Shown here in pieces: positions 9,448-21,571 of a stretch of DNA of 64,000 nt (position 1 is its first letter; every line of letters begins with the position of its first letter). The stretch lies in assembly GCA_018873225.1 (NCBI GenBank), contig JAEILZ010000004.1, positions 2,356,001 to 2,420,000 on the forward strand, given 5' to 3'. The position numbers and the translations under genes were made by a program. The notes under the pieces were generated by a model that was not told the origin of the DNA, made no database searches, and saw nothing but the letters and a program-made list of their open reading frames with translations. The DNA is from [Phialemoniopsis] sp. UDSM-2020 (taxonomy: Eukaryota; Ascomycota; Sordariomycetes; Thyridiales; Thyridiaceae).

Positions 9448-12400
9448 TCAAACAGCCACGGGCGCCGCAGGCTGGGCGGGCGGTGCTGCCGCCGCCGCCT
9501 CGGCTTCGGCCTCAGCTTCTTGCTCGGGCTCCTCGGGGACCGCAGGCTCAATAGGCGGAGGAGGGTTGGGGATCTCCTTTCGACCGTTGGCCTTGTAATA
9601 CAATACAATATCATTACCTCCCTTCCACACGTGCGCGCGGAGCGTCGCCAGGCTCATTGTGATCGGTAGCAACTGTGAAGATGTCAGCATAGTACTCAGG
9701 ATATCAATCCTACATCAGAGTCAAACTCACCTGTTCGTTGCAGTACAGTTCCAAATACTCTTCCGGCCTGAGAGCATCGGGGTCGGCGGGCTTTTCAGGA
9801 TCCGCAGGAGGCTCGATCCTCTCGGCGATATAAGACAGGATCTTCTTCACCCTCAGCATGCGGTTGGCATTGAGGCGGTTGTTGCCGTCCGTGACAGACA
9901 GGCTGGGCAGCGTGTCTTGCCAGGGGTGCAGGATGAACGACACCTTGACCGGCTCCTTGGGCGGCGTGGTGTTGTGCAGCAGCACCTCGCCAAGCCACAT
10001 GGGGGCCTTCTGCTCAATGACATCCGCGTCCAGACCGACCGTCTCGACGGTGCCCCGATACAGTTCAGCACTGCCACCCGAGGTTTCCTCCTGGATGATG
10101 ACCTTCGTGGCAGACGGTAGCTTGAGAACCGGTGTCTCGTTCGAAAGGCTGGGAACAACGCGAGTCTCGACATGCTTCTCCGGGGCCTCGATAACCTGCT
10201 TGTCATACTCGTTATGGATCTTCTGGATGGTGCCCAGGAAAGAGTCGTCGACCTCCTTCTCGTGGTTGGACGACGACTCGGAGCGCTCCTCGGTCTTCTC
10301 GTCCACGACAGCAGGCTTCTCCTGCGCCGTCGACGAAGCTGACCGGCCGAGCTTCTTGGTGCCGAACGACATGCCCATGCGGAACTTCTTGCCGAATGGG
10401 GTGCTCTGTGATTTGCCGTTGTCCTTTTCTTTCTCTTTCTCCTTTTCCTTTTCCTTCTCCTTGCCGTTTTCCATCGACGTCTTGCCCTCCTTATCGGTCG
10501 AGGCAGTCGTCTCGGCGGCCGGTGTGACGGCAGGCTTGGCCTGCTCAGCAGAAGAGATGGCGTTGGAGGAGAAGTAGTCATCCTTCTCAGTGGAAGGCCT
10601 ACTGAGATGCGATTGCTTCCTCTCCAGCGGAGTGCCGGGCGTGACGGGTCCTGCAGCCTGGGTGCCCGGTGTTACAACACCAATGCCCATGCCAGGCGTG
10701 GTCGGAGCATAAGAGGTACCGTTGGCTCGCGGCGTGGCTACTGAACTCTCCCCTTGTTCCCACCCATCTATGTTGACTGGCGGTATCGCTATCGCCGCCG
10801 GGGGGTTCGCAGCCGCAGCTGCTATCCTCGACTCGACGCCCTCGTTGAGCTCGGCTCTATGCGCTTCATCACGCTTGATCTCCTCGTCTATCAGTTTCGC
10901 GAAGAGGTATCGCAGAATCCATTTTCCAAGGTTTACTATAGCATCGTTAGCACTTTGTTATAGAGGGATGATTCACAGATAGCAGGCGACTTACTTCTCT
11001 GGTCTTCTCTAAACTCTACAGGTTCTTCCAAAACAAGCTCGTCGGCGTACATTTCGGCGTCAAAGCAATTGTAAGGCTCAAGCACAACAGTCAAGCTACC
11101 AGAGCTTGTGTCTACAGAGCACCAGGGCGCAACGGCTTCCAGAGTGTTGACTTCGGGCTCGACATCCTCAAGATGCTTCTTGCCAAAGTTCCGGATAGGT
11201 TTACACTACACAATGTTCGTCAATCGGCCCAAAAGTAAGGGACGTGGGAAGTCTTACCTGGATCAAATCCCATAGCAGGACCTCACCAGCAGTATCTAGA
11301 GTCAAGACACGCCGCCTGTCATTCAAAAGCCTGTGCTTGACGAGACCGAATTGGCCTTCAATCGTCTCCTCGGGCAGATGATGAATAGGGACGATCTCAT
11401 TTGGAGAGTTGTCCTGCAAGATCTCAGAGCCTTTCCGGCTGAGGCCAGAGCCGGCAACAACGCTCGCCTCCGAGCTCAGCAGCGGCGCCGGGAAGCGGGC
11501 TGTGTTGGAAATGCGCAGGACAGCCTTAGCGGGGATCTCCTTCTTTGCGGGCGCACCATTGGCGGCCGGCGGCGATGCTTCCCTGGGCCGGGACGCGCTG
11601 ACCTGCGTCGAGATGGACGCACGATGCTGTCGGAGGGCCTCGGGAAGCGCAATGTTGGCGCCCGTGTCGACGTCTTCCCACCGGTTGATCGACGAGCTCG
11701 AGGTAGTCGTCCAGATGTGACCGCCGCAGGCGACCACCTTGCTGACACTCTCCTGCTCCTGCGCAACCGCCAGCGACAGACCGTCGTCCATCTCGTCGAG
11801 TGTGCCCCGCACATCCGTCTTGACGACCAACCCAGAACGGTCGCCACTGTAAAAGACGCCCAGGTCCGGCTGGTCAGAGAAGAGAGTCCAGACGCTGTCG
11901 TTGTGCATGGTCAGGGTGTGCATGCAGCGACCGGCCGTGACGCTCCAGACCTTGACGGTCTGGTCGGAGCTGGCGGTCAGGATCATGTCGCCGGGCTCGT
12001 TGACCAAGATGGCCCGGACGTTATCCGTATGGCCGACAAACTTGGTGATGTTCTTGCCCGTCCGAGGGTCCCAGAGCCGCACGACGGACTCGGGCCCGCC
12101 GCTCGCCAGCATGTTCTGCGTCGCAGCCAAGGCATACACGGATCCCTTCTCCGTGATCTCCTCGCCGCTGACGTCAATGTGTAGCTTCTCGCCCTTCCCA
12201 TTGAGGTCCCACAGGTAGATCTTGCGGTCGAGACCGCCCGAGGCGACCCAGTCGGACTGCTGGTTCGGGGCGACGACGGACTTGACATAGTCGGCGTGCT
12301 GTCCGATCGTGGTGGGCTCGGCCCTGTCGTTGCCGTGCGGGCGCCAGACCTTGACGGTCAGGTCGGACGAGGCAGAGATGAGGGCGGTGTGGTTCTGGGC

Positions 12401-13026
12401 GAGGGCTAGGTCGTTGATCCAGTGGGTGTGCGCCTGGGTCTGGGTCCGAAAGGTGGTAGTAGATTTTGGCTTCGCAGCCGCGCCGTTGGTCGTGGCATTG
12501 GCGGGAGGCGCCTGAGCTTCGGGGTTCTTGAGGTCGAGGTTCAGGTCCCAGGCGCATACGACGCCATCGCGGCCTCCGGAATAGCTGTCGCACAAACGGC
12601 TGTTAGTCCTTTCGCATTCCCGCACTTTGTGCGAGCCAGGCGGTCGGAGGCGAGGCCCGTCGGGAAGAGAGGTTGCGCAGCTTACAGGATGGCATTATCG
12701 CGGTCGATGGCAAGACCATTGACGCCGAGTCTGTGTCCGCCCGATTGGTTTCCGACGAGCGGCAGCACTGCACATACGTAGGCACGACATTAGCAAGCTG
12801 CAAGGCAAGGACAGATCAGGTTAACACTGCAGGTGGCGCCTTGGTCTGCAATCGCCTGGTCCCGCAGGACAACCCAGAAATTCCATTCAGGGTTGGCACA
12901 TGCGCAAAGGCGATTGCTGCTGAGGCTGGCTGCTGCTTTGTGTGCGGGGTTTCCGGGGGGAGAGCCAAGCACGGCGTAGGAGTGGTACGAACCGTAGCTT
13001 ATTCTTTGACGCGCCTTCTTGGCCAT
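9448..13026 (-). CDS. WDR48/Bun107-type WD40 protein, deubiquitinase cofactor
   Basis: Six exons: 13026-12993, 12767-12686, 12584-11258, 11205-10995, 10935-9731 and 9672-9448; 1027 aa. All junctions keep frame and most introns have clear CTAAC-like branch sites. The first half is a WD40 propeller ([69 protein letters not shown]). The second half matches the C-terminal region shared by WDR48/UAF1 and fission yeast Bun107, ending [23 protein letters not shown]. These proteins bind and activate USP-family deubiquitinases such as USP1/12/46 or Ubp9. A low-complexity Lys-Glu run and long Ser/Thr/Pro linkers lie between the two parts. The very C terminus is an Ala/Glu/Pro tail. The short first exon ([11 protein letters not shown]) was placed by similarity to fungal orthologues and frame, so it is slightly less certain. 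Confidence 0.87.
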
Positions 13027-14550
13027 AGCTGGCGAGAGCTAAGCAAGTCGGTCATGCGCAAAGGGGTGGTGGTGCGCAATGCCTGCTCTGTCGGTTCAAC
13101 TATGTGGCTTCGTTTGCTCTGCAGGCTTGGGTGTCTGGGGAAGAGGGAAGAGTAGAGAGGTGCGGCTGGCAGAGACAATGGGTGGTTTGCCAAGCGGAAA
13201 GGGACGAAACTCAAAAGGTTACTTTAGCTCGGGACAATAAGTAGTAGAATCGAGTAGACTGGAGCAGGACGGCCATAATAATGGTTCGAGGAAGCGAAAC
13301 AAGTAGCAAGGCAAAGTAGAGGCCGCCTCTCTCGAGTTAAAAGACGGGGAGACGGGGATGCGCTCTAACTAAATCCATCCATCCATCCAATCCGCCTCGA
13401 ATCCAGGCCAAGGGGACAGGGACTTCGGGGGAACAAGAACAAGCTCCAACAGCACGGATCCAAACCCCACAAAGCATGGACCACAACCGTCCGGACAGAG
13501 ATCATAAGAGCACGCGGGCAAATCATATTACTGCTTTTATTTACAAGCATTGTATCTAATTGAAGTGCTTTGTAGAGACTTCTCTCAATCTACGCCATGG
13601 GTTTCCTGAACAGAGAACTGGATTGAGTTGGTTGACAAAGCCAGACAATCTGCTCTCAAGTCCGCTATCTCCATGTCGAGCAGAAGCTGCCCCCCAAATC
13701 CCAGCCGACACACTCCGGCAAGTCTCCAGTGTAAGCTCCCTCCCAAGCTCCATTGTTAGCGAGGGGGAAACTGCTGTTGGCCCTGCCAAGTTTCCCAGAC
13801 CAAGACCCAGACCACAACGCACGCAGAGAAAGCGAAGAGGGCAGAGAGGGGGAACAAGCGAGACAGACCCAAGGGGGCAGCTAGGTTCCAACAGATTCCC
13901 TAGGACCTAATCTAGTCGCAAAGCCGACTTGCTTGGCCCGGCGGTCGGTCTAACCTATGATGTCTTCCCCAGCGAAGTCCCCATTCCCAAGACAGTCTGG
14001 CTACGGATAAGCGGCCAGACACCCAGGCGTGAGCTAGACCTGCTAGACAAGGCCCTAGTGGACAGCCACGAACAGCCCACCGAACCAGGCGAGACAGGGG
14101 TTAACTATTAGTTAGGCCAAAAAAGCACATGGCAAGAGGGCATGACGAGTGTCCAGCCATAAAGTCAGCTAGCTTTCCCCGCCTTTTGCTCCTGCGAGCG
14201 AAATAGAACCCTGCATGTTGTGTCTGTTGGTCGGAGCACTAGGATGGGAACGCACAAGATCAGCGCGCAAGCGAAACACCATCCTCCGCCCTTTCATCAT
14301 CGCCTTCGTCCATGAAAAAAGTGAAGTATTCAGAGAATTACTAGATTGCTGTCGAAGGGATTGGATGTATTGCTACCCAGTTATATCATCATCATCAAAC
14401 AAATCCCCAATTGCAGTATGTGTTCAAATGTCCCAATCCACAACTGTCAAAACTCCCCACGAACTCCTCCCAAGTGAATGTGTGACATACCCCTTATCCC
14501 CAAACCACATGTAAAAGACCCAGATCTCACAAGTAATCCATCCTCAAACA
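13027..14550. other. Intergenic, 1.5 kb
   Basis: The promoter of the WDR48-like gene is at the left end and the 3' region of the adhesin-like membrane gene at the right. A short ATCC tetranucleotide repeat lies at 13373-13388. The overlapping ORFs at 13556-13910 on both strands have no recognisable content. Nothing else seen. Confidence 0.6.
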
Positions 14551-17345
14551 TCACTCCTTCCCAACAACAACAGTGACATCCCCACTCGTGCTCTTGACCT
14601 CGACCGCAGACCCTTCGCCCTCGGCCACGTCCCCCTTGCGAGCCACGACCTTCTTGTACACGCCCGGCCAGTCCTTGCCCTCGCGCACGACTTTGACCCC
14701 TTCGCCGCGCACCCGGATGCTCCCGCTCATCGACTGGCCCGTGAACCAGCCCTCCCACGACGCAGGGTACCGCAGCATCAGGTTCGCCGACGTGCTCGCG
14801 TGCCGCGCCTGCAGGACGCGCAGCGCCCCCGCCGCCCCGGCGTTCGCTGCTGCAACGGCTCGGCGGCTCGGTGCCTGCTCCTGCTCCCGTTTCTCCGGTA
14901 CGAGGACGTCGTACGGATCGCGGTCGCCGATGGGCGTGAACTGGTCGGCTGGCGACGGCTGCGCCGGCGGCAGCGGTATCGGCATCAGGGGCACCGGCAC
15001 AAAGACCGCGTTGCCATCAACGTCGTCGGACCAGAGCGGCTCGAGCACGCGTATCGCCGTGTTGCCGCTCGTCGTTGAGGTCTCGAGCTCAGCTTGCTTG
15101 TAGCTCGGCTGCTGCTGCGCCAGCGCCGCCGGCAGCACCGGCAACAAGTCCACGCTCAGTTTGCCAGAGGTCGAGTGAAACGTCGCGCCCGAGCTAAACG
15201 CGAGAGCACCAGACATGTCGCCGGAAGTCGACTGCACCTCGACTACATAGTCGCGCGGCGGCACGACGTCCTCGGCGTCGCCGACGGTGACGATGCGGCC
15301 CTCTTCCTCCTGCCGCCGGCGCTGGGCAAACGTCTGCGTGGCGCGGTCAATCGGCTCCCAGAACTCGGCGTTGCCCGAGATGGTCTTGATCCGGAGCTTG
15401 GCCGGCAAGGGCCTCTCCTTGAGCACCTTCTTGGGCTCGATGCCGGCCTTGATGTTGCCCGACATGCTCTCGAGCACGAGGTAGTCGTACAGCGGCCAGG
15501 AGCCGTAGATCCGGGCCGACGTCGTCTTGACCTCGATGAAGCGCGAGTTGAACACAAAAGACTCGGGCGCGCCGTCGTGCACCAGCTGCTTCTCGCTCTC
15601 GATGCCTGATATGGCGGCCGCGACGGGCCCGACGGTGGTGCTGAGGCGGGTGTAGTCTCCGATCTGGAGGGACAAGTTGTCCAGAAGCTTGATGCCCAGG
15701 TGAACGACGCTCACCTCGAGCCTGTCCAAGGTCCCGTCTTGAGGCGCCCATACGGTCACCCGGATGTTAAGGCACGGCCACTCGGGATTCTGATCGTTCC
15801 AGGGGATGGCACGCGGAGTGGTTATGACAAGTGTCTGCTCATCCTCCAGGTAGTTTACGACGACCTCGATGTCCTCGCTACTGGACACCATATCGAGTGT
15901 GATGGACGGGTCGCTGGACTCGGTGGTCCTCCGGACTACTACATCACCGCTGATTCTGATGTAGCGCGTGCGAGATCCATGGTCGTCCTTCTCGTCGATC
16001 TTTTGCTCAATTTTCAGGGACTTGGCCCATGAATACTCGACGCTGAACTGCCTGGCCGGATACTCGTACTTGGCCGCCGTGCAGCTCTTGCCGAGGTCTA
16101 GTCCACCGTCAAAAGGCGGATAGTTCTCAGTGGGAGGATCTGGGCTTGTCACTGGGTCGTTGCTGGGCGGTCTGGTGACCCTGTCATTAGGAGTGCCTGG
16201 CATGGTAGGTGATTTCTGGTTGGGACCATTAGCTTCCGAGCTGTATCTAAATTTGTGAAGTGCAAAGTATGAAAAGATTTTGGGGGCGCCGACTGTGAAT
16301 AGAGTGTTATATGGTTCACCCCAAGGACACTTACTTCATGTTTAACCCCCTGAATCATACTAACCAAGAACCCAACAGTCATGAGCAGCAACAGCAACGA
16401 CAGCCCAACCATACGACAATTCCTCCCATTGACAAAAGGCACACGTCTCCGCACCCTCTCCCTCCACGCCGTCTCTACATCATCATCACCACCACTACCA
16501 CCACCACCATACTCGTCACCGGGGTTGCCACCCATGCTCTCCGGCTGGGCAGCCAGGAGGCCGCGTGTCTCGTCCCTGCCCATAGCCGACCTCGAGAAGG
16601 TACTGTAGGTATGCGTGCTGCTGTGCGCCGTCGGCGACGTGGGCGAGTCGCTGCTGTTGGTCGTGGCGCTCGGCGTGTAAGCCGGTGGGGCCTCGGAGGG
16701 CAGCAGAGACGAACGCTCAGAGTAGGCGCGGGAGCTTCCTGCGCCGCTATTGTACTGGTAGAACCGTCCGCTGCTTGAAGTGGACGGGGTGTATTGCGAG
16801 CTAGGGCCCGTCTCCCTCGAGCTCGGGGTGTAGCGGCTCTGAAAGGGGGGATTATATGTAGTAGTAGAGTCGTACGCCAAGGCGAGGTTGTCTCTGACGG
16901 GAGGCCGTTGCTGTCCCGCCTGATAGCTGGTAGTAGATCGTAGGGCCGGGGTCTCGCCTGGGCCAGAGTTATTTAAAGAAGCTGCATTGGCAGATCTCTC
17001 CTCCTCTGCCTCCCTCGCCTTGTCCGCGGCCGTGGACGAGCTGCCCTGCTGCTGCGCTAGTGATGGGTCTTGTACCCAGACGTTTGGTACATGGGGCGTG
17101 TAGGCAGCACGCCCTGCTGCTGAAGCGGACGACGATACATGCTGGCCAGGTCGGTACAGCTCGCTATCCCATGTACCAGACGTCGCCGTCTCAGACGACG
17201 CGCGGAAGTACCCATCGGTGGGAGACAGGTGCGTTGTATCCTCGTCATTGGCCTCGTCGTCGTAGATGCCAGCGTTGGAGTTCTCCACCGGCTCGACGTC
17301 CGAGTCGTCCTCCGGGTAGGAGTACATGTTGTCGCTGTACGGCAT
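14551..17345 (-). CDS. Single-pass membrane protein with DUF4097/adhesin-like beta-solenoid
   Basis: Exons 17345-16335 and 16215-14551, 891 aa. The acceptor at 16216 was chosen because it alone joins the two frames. Residues 1-309 are disordered and Ser/Thr/Tyr-rich, with a PPAY (PPxY) motif at 220-223 and two [DE]xxxL[LI] motifs, ERSSLL (210-215) and ETRGLL (259-264). An Arg-rich stretch precedes a membrane span at about 310-333. The remaining 560 residues contain repeated [ST]xSG motifs (SMSGNIKAGIE, TISGNAEFW, STSGDMSGAL, STSGKLSVDLL, TTSGNTAIRV, SMSGSIRVRG, STSGDVTVVV), the pattern of DUF4097-type putative adhesin beta-helices. By the positive-inside rule the N terminus is cytosolic and the solenoid lumenal or extracellular. 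Function unknown; the sorting motifs suggest endosome or vacuole. Confidence 0.78.
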
Positions 17346-18445
17346 GGCGGGCAGGCAAGCTTCTTGTTTGAAGATGGTCTTGGCGGGGCTGCCGATGAAA
17401 CTATCACCAGATCCGCATATCAGTCTTGCGTGAAAGACGTATGTTTCAGCACCGTCTCTTCCTTGACAGGGTAGTAAATTGCGTGCCCCCTAACAATTGT
17501 ACACCGAGACACGCAAGGATCTAGGAATAGTTTAATTGATGATGATGAAGCTGTCTACGAAAAGAGACAGACGAGAGAGAAAACCACGACTGCAGATTAC
17601 AACCCTGGAAAAGAAAAAGACAGGGCAGTCCAGAAAAAGTGTCGCCGCACAGCCAAGCCGTTGAGCCGGGCTCGCTCGCACAAGAGTCACGGAACCGGCA
17701 TAGATTGCGGGGTCAAGCTCGCAGGCAAACCCGCGTCAGCACCGATAACACAATGGCGAAATTGATTCAGCCGGGAGGGCGCCCTGATGGCGAGCTTGTC
17801 AACCATCGGGTGAGGTTGAGGGCTTATTGGCCGGGCTGCCGATCTCAGGACATGCGGCACAGTACGACTTAGACCAGTTTAGGAAGCTGTTTGACTGACA
17901 AGCCTTTGCTGCATGGAGCGGGGTGGCAGCTTCTAGCAGGAAACAGATTAGCCCTACATAGCACCTGCAGCAAAGATTACGAGTCCATGGCGACGCCTTG
18001 CATGTGTGACATCCCGAACGCGTGCGTAGCTGACGATTACACGGCACCCTTTACCATCACACCTGGGACGTCATAGGCCCCGGCCGGACTTCGAGGCCGG
18101 CGCCGAGATTGGTGTTGAATGGATTCCATTATGCTGCCGTAACGACAAGCAAACTCAAGAACGCAGATCTTCAGCTAGAGCTACAAAGCCAACTGCTCCG
18201 AGAAGCCTGATGCTTCTCTTGGTATCACCTCATCGGATATCCTCTTTCCTTGAACGCCGTATAAAAGTGAGTATGTGCCCTCTTCTCCTCGACCGGCCCA
18301 CATCGGGTGTCGAGATGTCTTCCTCTTTAAATAACGCCGGTAGATGCTTTCATCATGATGCCGCTTTGCTCGCTCTAAACCCTGAGCCACAGAAAAGGCC
18401 CCAAATGCCATATTCACAACCACCACACATTGGCGCCTGCTCTAT
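17346..18445. other. Intergenic, 1.1 kb
   Basis: This lies between two minus-strand genes: promoter of the membrane protein on the left, 3' region of SAL1 on the right. A GGCCGG/GGCCGG direct repeat flanks a short spacer near 18080-18100, and a TATAAAAG string at about 18260 has no recognisable plus-strand gene after it. Confidence 0.5.
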
Positions 18446-20857
18446 TTAGTGCAGGCCCAATACCCTCTTCGAGTTCTCGTAGACAATCCAGGTGATGCTC
18501 AGCGCTGGAGCCACCTTCAGAATGTTGGGCGTGAGGCCCTTGTACAATCCGCGGACTCCTTCGTTGCGTATAGTCTGGTGCGCAACGTCCCATATACCGG
18601 TATATGTCGGCGGGTGCATGACGGTGCCTTGTGTCTGGAGGCGTGTCCGGAGTACGTTCAGCGGATAGACCACGGTGGCGCCAAAGGCACCAGAAGTTGC
18701 GCCGATGATGCCAGTGGCAAAGTTGCCCGGCGCGGCATCCTCTTCATGGATGCCGTAGTGTCGAGCCTTGTAAGTCGTAAAAGTCTTCTTGAGCAGCTCA
18801 AAAGTGCCCATATCGATAGCGCTGTATGGGAACATGCCGATGAGACCCATGGTGACACCGCGATAGCAGGCTGCTATGCCGCCATTCGCGTACATCCTCT
18901 TGGCTGTCTGTAACAACAGAGCATTGCCCTTGAGACCTCCTTCTACAGTTTCGCATTGTAGGCGGAACTTGAGAGTGTCCAGTGGGTACACACAGAACTG
19001 AGCGGTCATACCGGCCAGACCTCCGGCGACAAACTTGGATGTCGAATGTATCTGAGTTGCGTCTCCATGGCCTTCAAAAGTCGCCAGAGTACGCTTGGCT
19101 GCTTCGTACGAACCGAACTACTCAATGTTAGCCCTCTCTCGTCTCTTCTTCTCCTTGCGCACTAAACATAACGACGGGGTGGATGCAAGTCTCACTTTGA
19201 TTGCAGTTTCAGGCATGATCTTGACCACATTCAGACCATTGCCTAACATGTTTGTCAGTCCAAAATACACATCGCTACGTCATTAGTGGGTGACACATAC
19301 CAGCAAAGAAGGTGCGGAGTCCACCAGACCTGTACAGGCTTGCTATCGCCTCGCCAATGGGGTTCGCAGCCCTCCTAAGCGCCGCGATAGGTTTGCCCGA
19401 CTTGGCCGCGTTCACCGTTGCTTCAGCACTAGTCTTTGTGTTGACAAGGAGGTATACTTTCAATCGGTCGAGGGGGGCGGTTGCGGTACGCGAGACACCA
19501 CCGGCAACAGCTCCGGCGAGGAAATAACCTGGTTCAGGCAGGTACTGTGTCAGTTTTATTTTTCTCGTCTCGCGTGCCTTGTGGGAGAGGACGGAATGAG
19601 AAGATGGAGACTGGGCGTCCAAGGTCTGGTCCTCGCCGAGGTGGGCGCGGAGGCCCGAAATGGCGTTCTCGGTAGCCTCAACAACAGCTGCGCTGCCAGC
19701 TTGGCCGGTGGTGCTATACGCAAATGCCCCAGGTGCCATGTTCGAGGCAGCACCTGCTGACTGTGAATGTGAAAAAGCCTCCCCAGGCGCTTGATCAAAT
19801 GAAGCGTAAGATTCAGTGGGGGGTGGTGATGCTGATGATGGTAGTGATCTCGAAGATCTCCGAGAGGAGGTCTGGCGAGATGGATCCGGGGATGGAGTGG
19901 ACGGTTGGGCAATCTTCAATAGAGAACCAAAAAGAGTCTGAAGAAGAAAGCCTGTCGTACCTAAACCCTCAAGTGTTTCCTCACTGACCATAGAGTCGCC
20001 CTCTGGGCCGAGGGTGACGATGGACGAGTAGAAGGATAGTGCTGCCTCCAGCGGCGAGTCACTATCGTGGACGGCGGGTGTGAATAACAGGAAATCACTT
20101 TCACGTTACATTGTTAGCCACTCACTTCTTCTTTTTATAACGAAAATTACACAGACTGAAAAACAAGCTCATTATGCCCATTGAACACCAAGGAAAGGAC
20201 ATGGTAAAGGTAAAACTTAAAAGCATTCAATGGCAGGCAGATGAAGACACAAAGACTTACCGCCATTCATCAAAGCTGATGAAGCCATCACGGTTCATGT
20301 CGATCTCGTCAAAGAAGCCGCTCAGTCGGCGTGTGGGGACTGTCATGCCGGCTTGCTTGAAGGCCTTGTACAGCTCGTTCTTGTCTAGTCTTCCGTCTTG
20401 ATCTGTGTCGATGGAGCGGAAGAGCAGGAGTAGCTGCTTCTCAGCAGTCTCAACAAAGACCCTGAATTCTATTCCAGGTGCAGAATATTAGCTTCTAGGC
20501 GCAACCATCAGTCCCGGAACCATGGCTCTACTCGCCCTCATATTGGATCTTTCCATCGCCGTTGGTGTCGACTGCCTTGATGATGTCCTTGAGCAGGTCG
20601 TCTGCATTTTTCATGGCTAAGTATTTCTTCGTGTCAGCGGTTGCTCTCACTACACCTGGTCGCAGGTGCATATGTGGTGGGCAATAGAGCTAACGGTGAT
20701 CAATCTTCTTCAGTCCCGTCTGCAGACCCTTCAAATCAAGCTCTCCGGTAGCTTTAGGATCGAGTTTCCTCCACAGCTCCTCGACCCTCTTGTCTCTCTG
20801 GTTTTGTGACTCCTCCATTCCCAGTTCGAGCTCCTTGACCACTTCCGTGATCCCCAT
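18446..20857 (-). CDS. SAL1: Ca2+-binding mitochondrial carrier (SAL1/SCaMC type)
   Basis: Six exons: 20857-20695, 20616-20536, 20468-20261, 20097-19301, 19242-19196 and 19117-18446; 655 aa. The N-terminal half carries EF-hands: a degenerate first loop (DPKATGELDLKG) and three good loops (DTNGDGKIQYEE, DTDQDGRLDKNE, DMNRDGFISFDE). The C-terminal half has three carrier repeats with PLDRLKVYL, PLDTLKFRLQ and PLNVLRTRLQ. Yeast Sal1 and animal SCaMC proteins exchange ATP-Mg for phosphate across the inner mitochondrial membrane when cytosolic calcium rises. A Ser-rich linker of about 130 residues separates the halves. The second intron (20469-20535) begins GCGAGT, a GC donor; no GT donor restores the frame. 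That intron splits the codon for Glu-12 of the second EF-hand loop. Divergent from SSN8. Confidence 0.9.
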
Positions 20858-21571
20858 GGTCACCTATCATCGCAAGGGGAACGCGCGAAATAGAGTCAAG
20901 GAGTCCCGCGTCTTGACTGGTCGATTGATAGCTGATTGCTATGAATGCGGCATCGTTGGGGGCAGTGGTAATGTTCTGCAACCCTATCGAGGCAGTCGGA
21001 GCGCAGTTGCACGCGGGGTGAGAAAATCTGATCTGGTCAAGTTGCCGAGGCGGATGTGAGGAGGAGCTCAAGGAAAAGGTGGACAGGATTCCCGGGTGCT
21101 GCTTGTGCTATGATGATATGGCTCCAAAAAAATGGCGCCCCACCCTGAACTTGGCCAAGCTTGGTCTTTGCATCCCTTTGTGTCAATCAAATCCATTCTA
21201 AAGCCTTGAAATGCCGTCCACCCTTATTTCCCCGGCCCATCAATCAGCGCTGGCCGATTAGGCACGTTACCCACTGCACTAATTGATCACACACACACAC
21301 ACAGCTGCTCAAGTGCAACATTGCAGCGGGTTGAGGCTGGGTTGGCTGAGACCTTTTAGGCGAGGCGAGGCTAACCTTAACGCCTAACAGTCAGCAACTG
21401 CACTGCAACTGTCACTGGGTGTGCTTCTGTGCCCACGCGACACCATCAGATGAACTCGCTCAGTTGTACATAAAGTTCCAAGAGACAACCACGTCGGGGA
21501 GTGACCACCAATTCTTTTTCTTTGACTGTCATGCTCAGACGTACCACACTCTCTCGGGGCCGGCTATCATC
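20858..21571. other. Divergent promoter SAL1 / SSN8, with (CA)n repeat
   Basis: A 714-bp gap between divergent genes. A (CA)8 dinucleotide run lies at 21288-21303. No other motif recognised. Confidence 0.6.
21288..21303. repeat. (CA)n microsatellite
   Basis: Eight uninterrupted CA units in the promoter gap upstream of the cyclin C gene. Confidence 0.9.

Noticed and set aside
18446..20857. Adjacent carrier genes as a duplicated pair (PET8 and SAL1)
   Set aside because: They are 9 kb apart, belong to different subfamilies and share only the carrier repeats.
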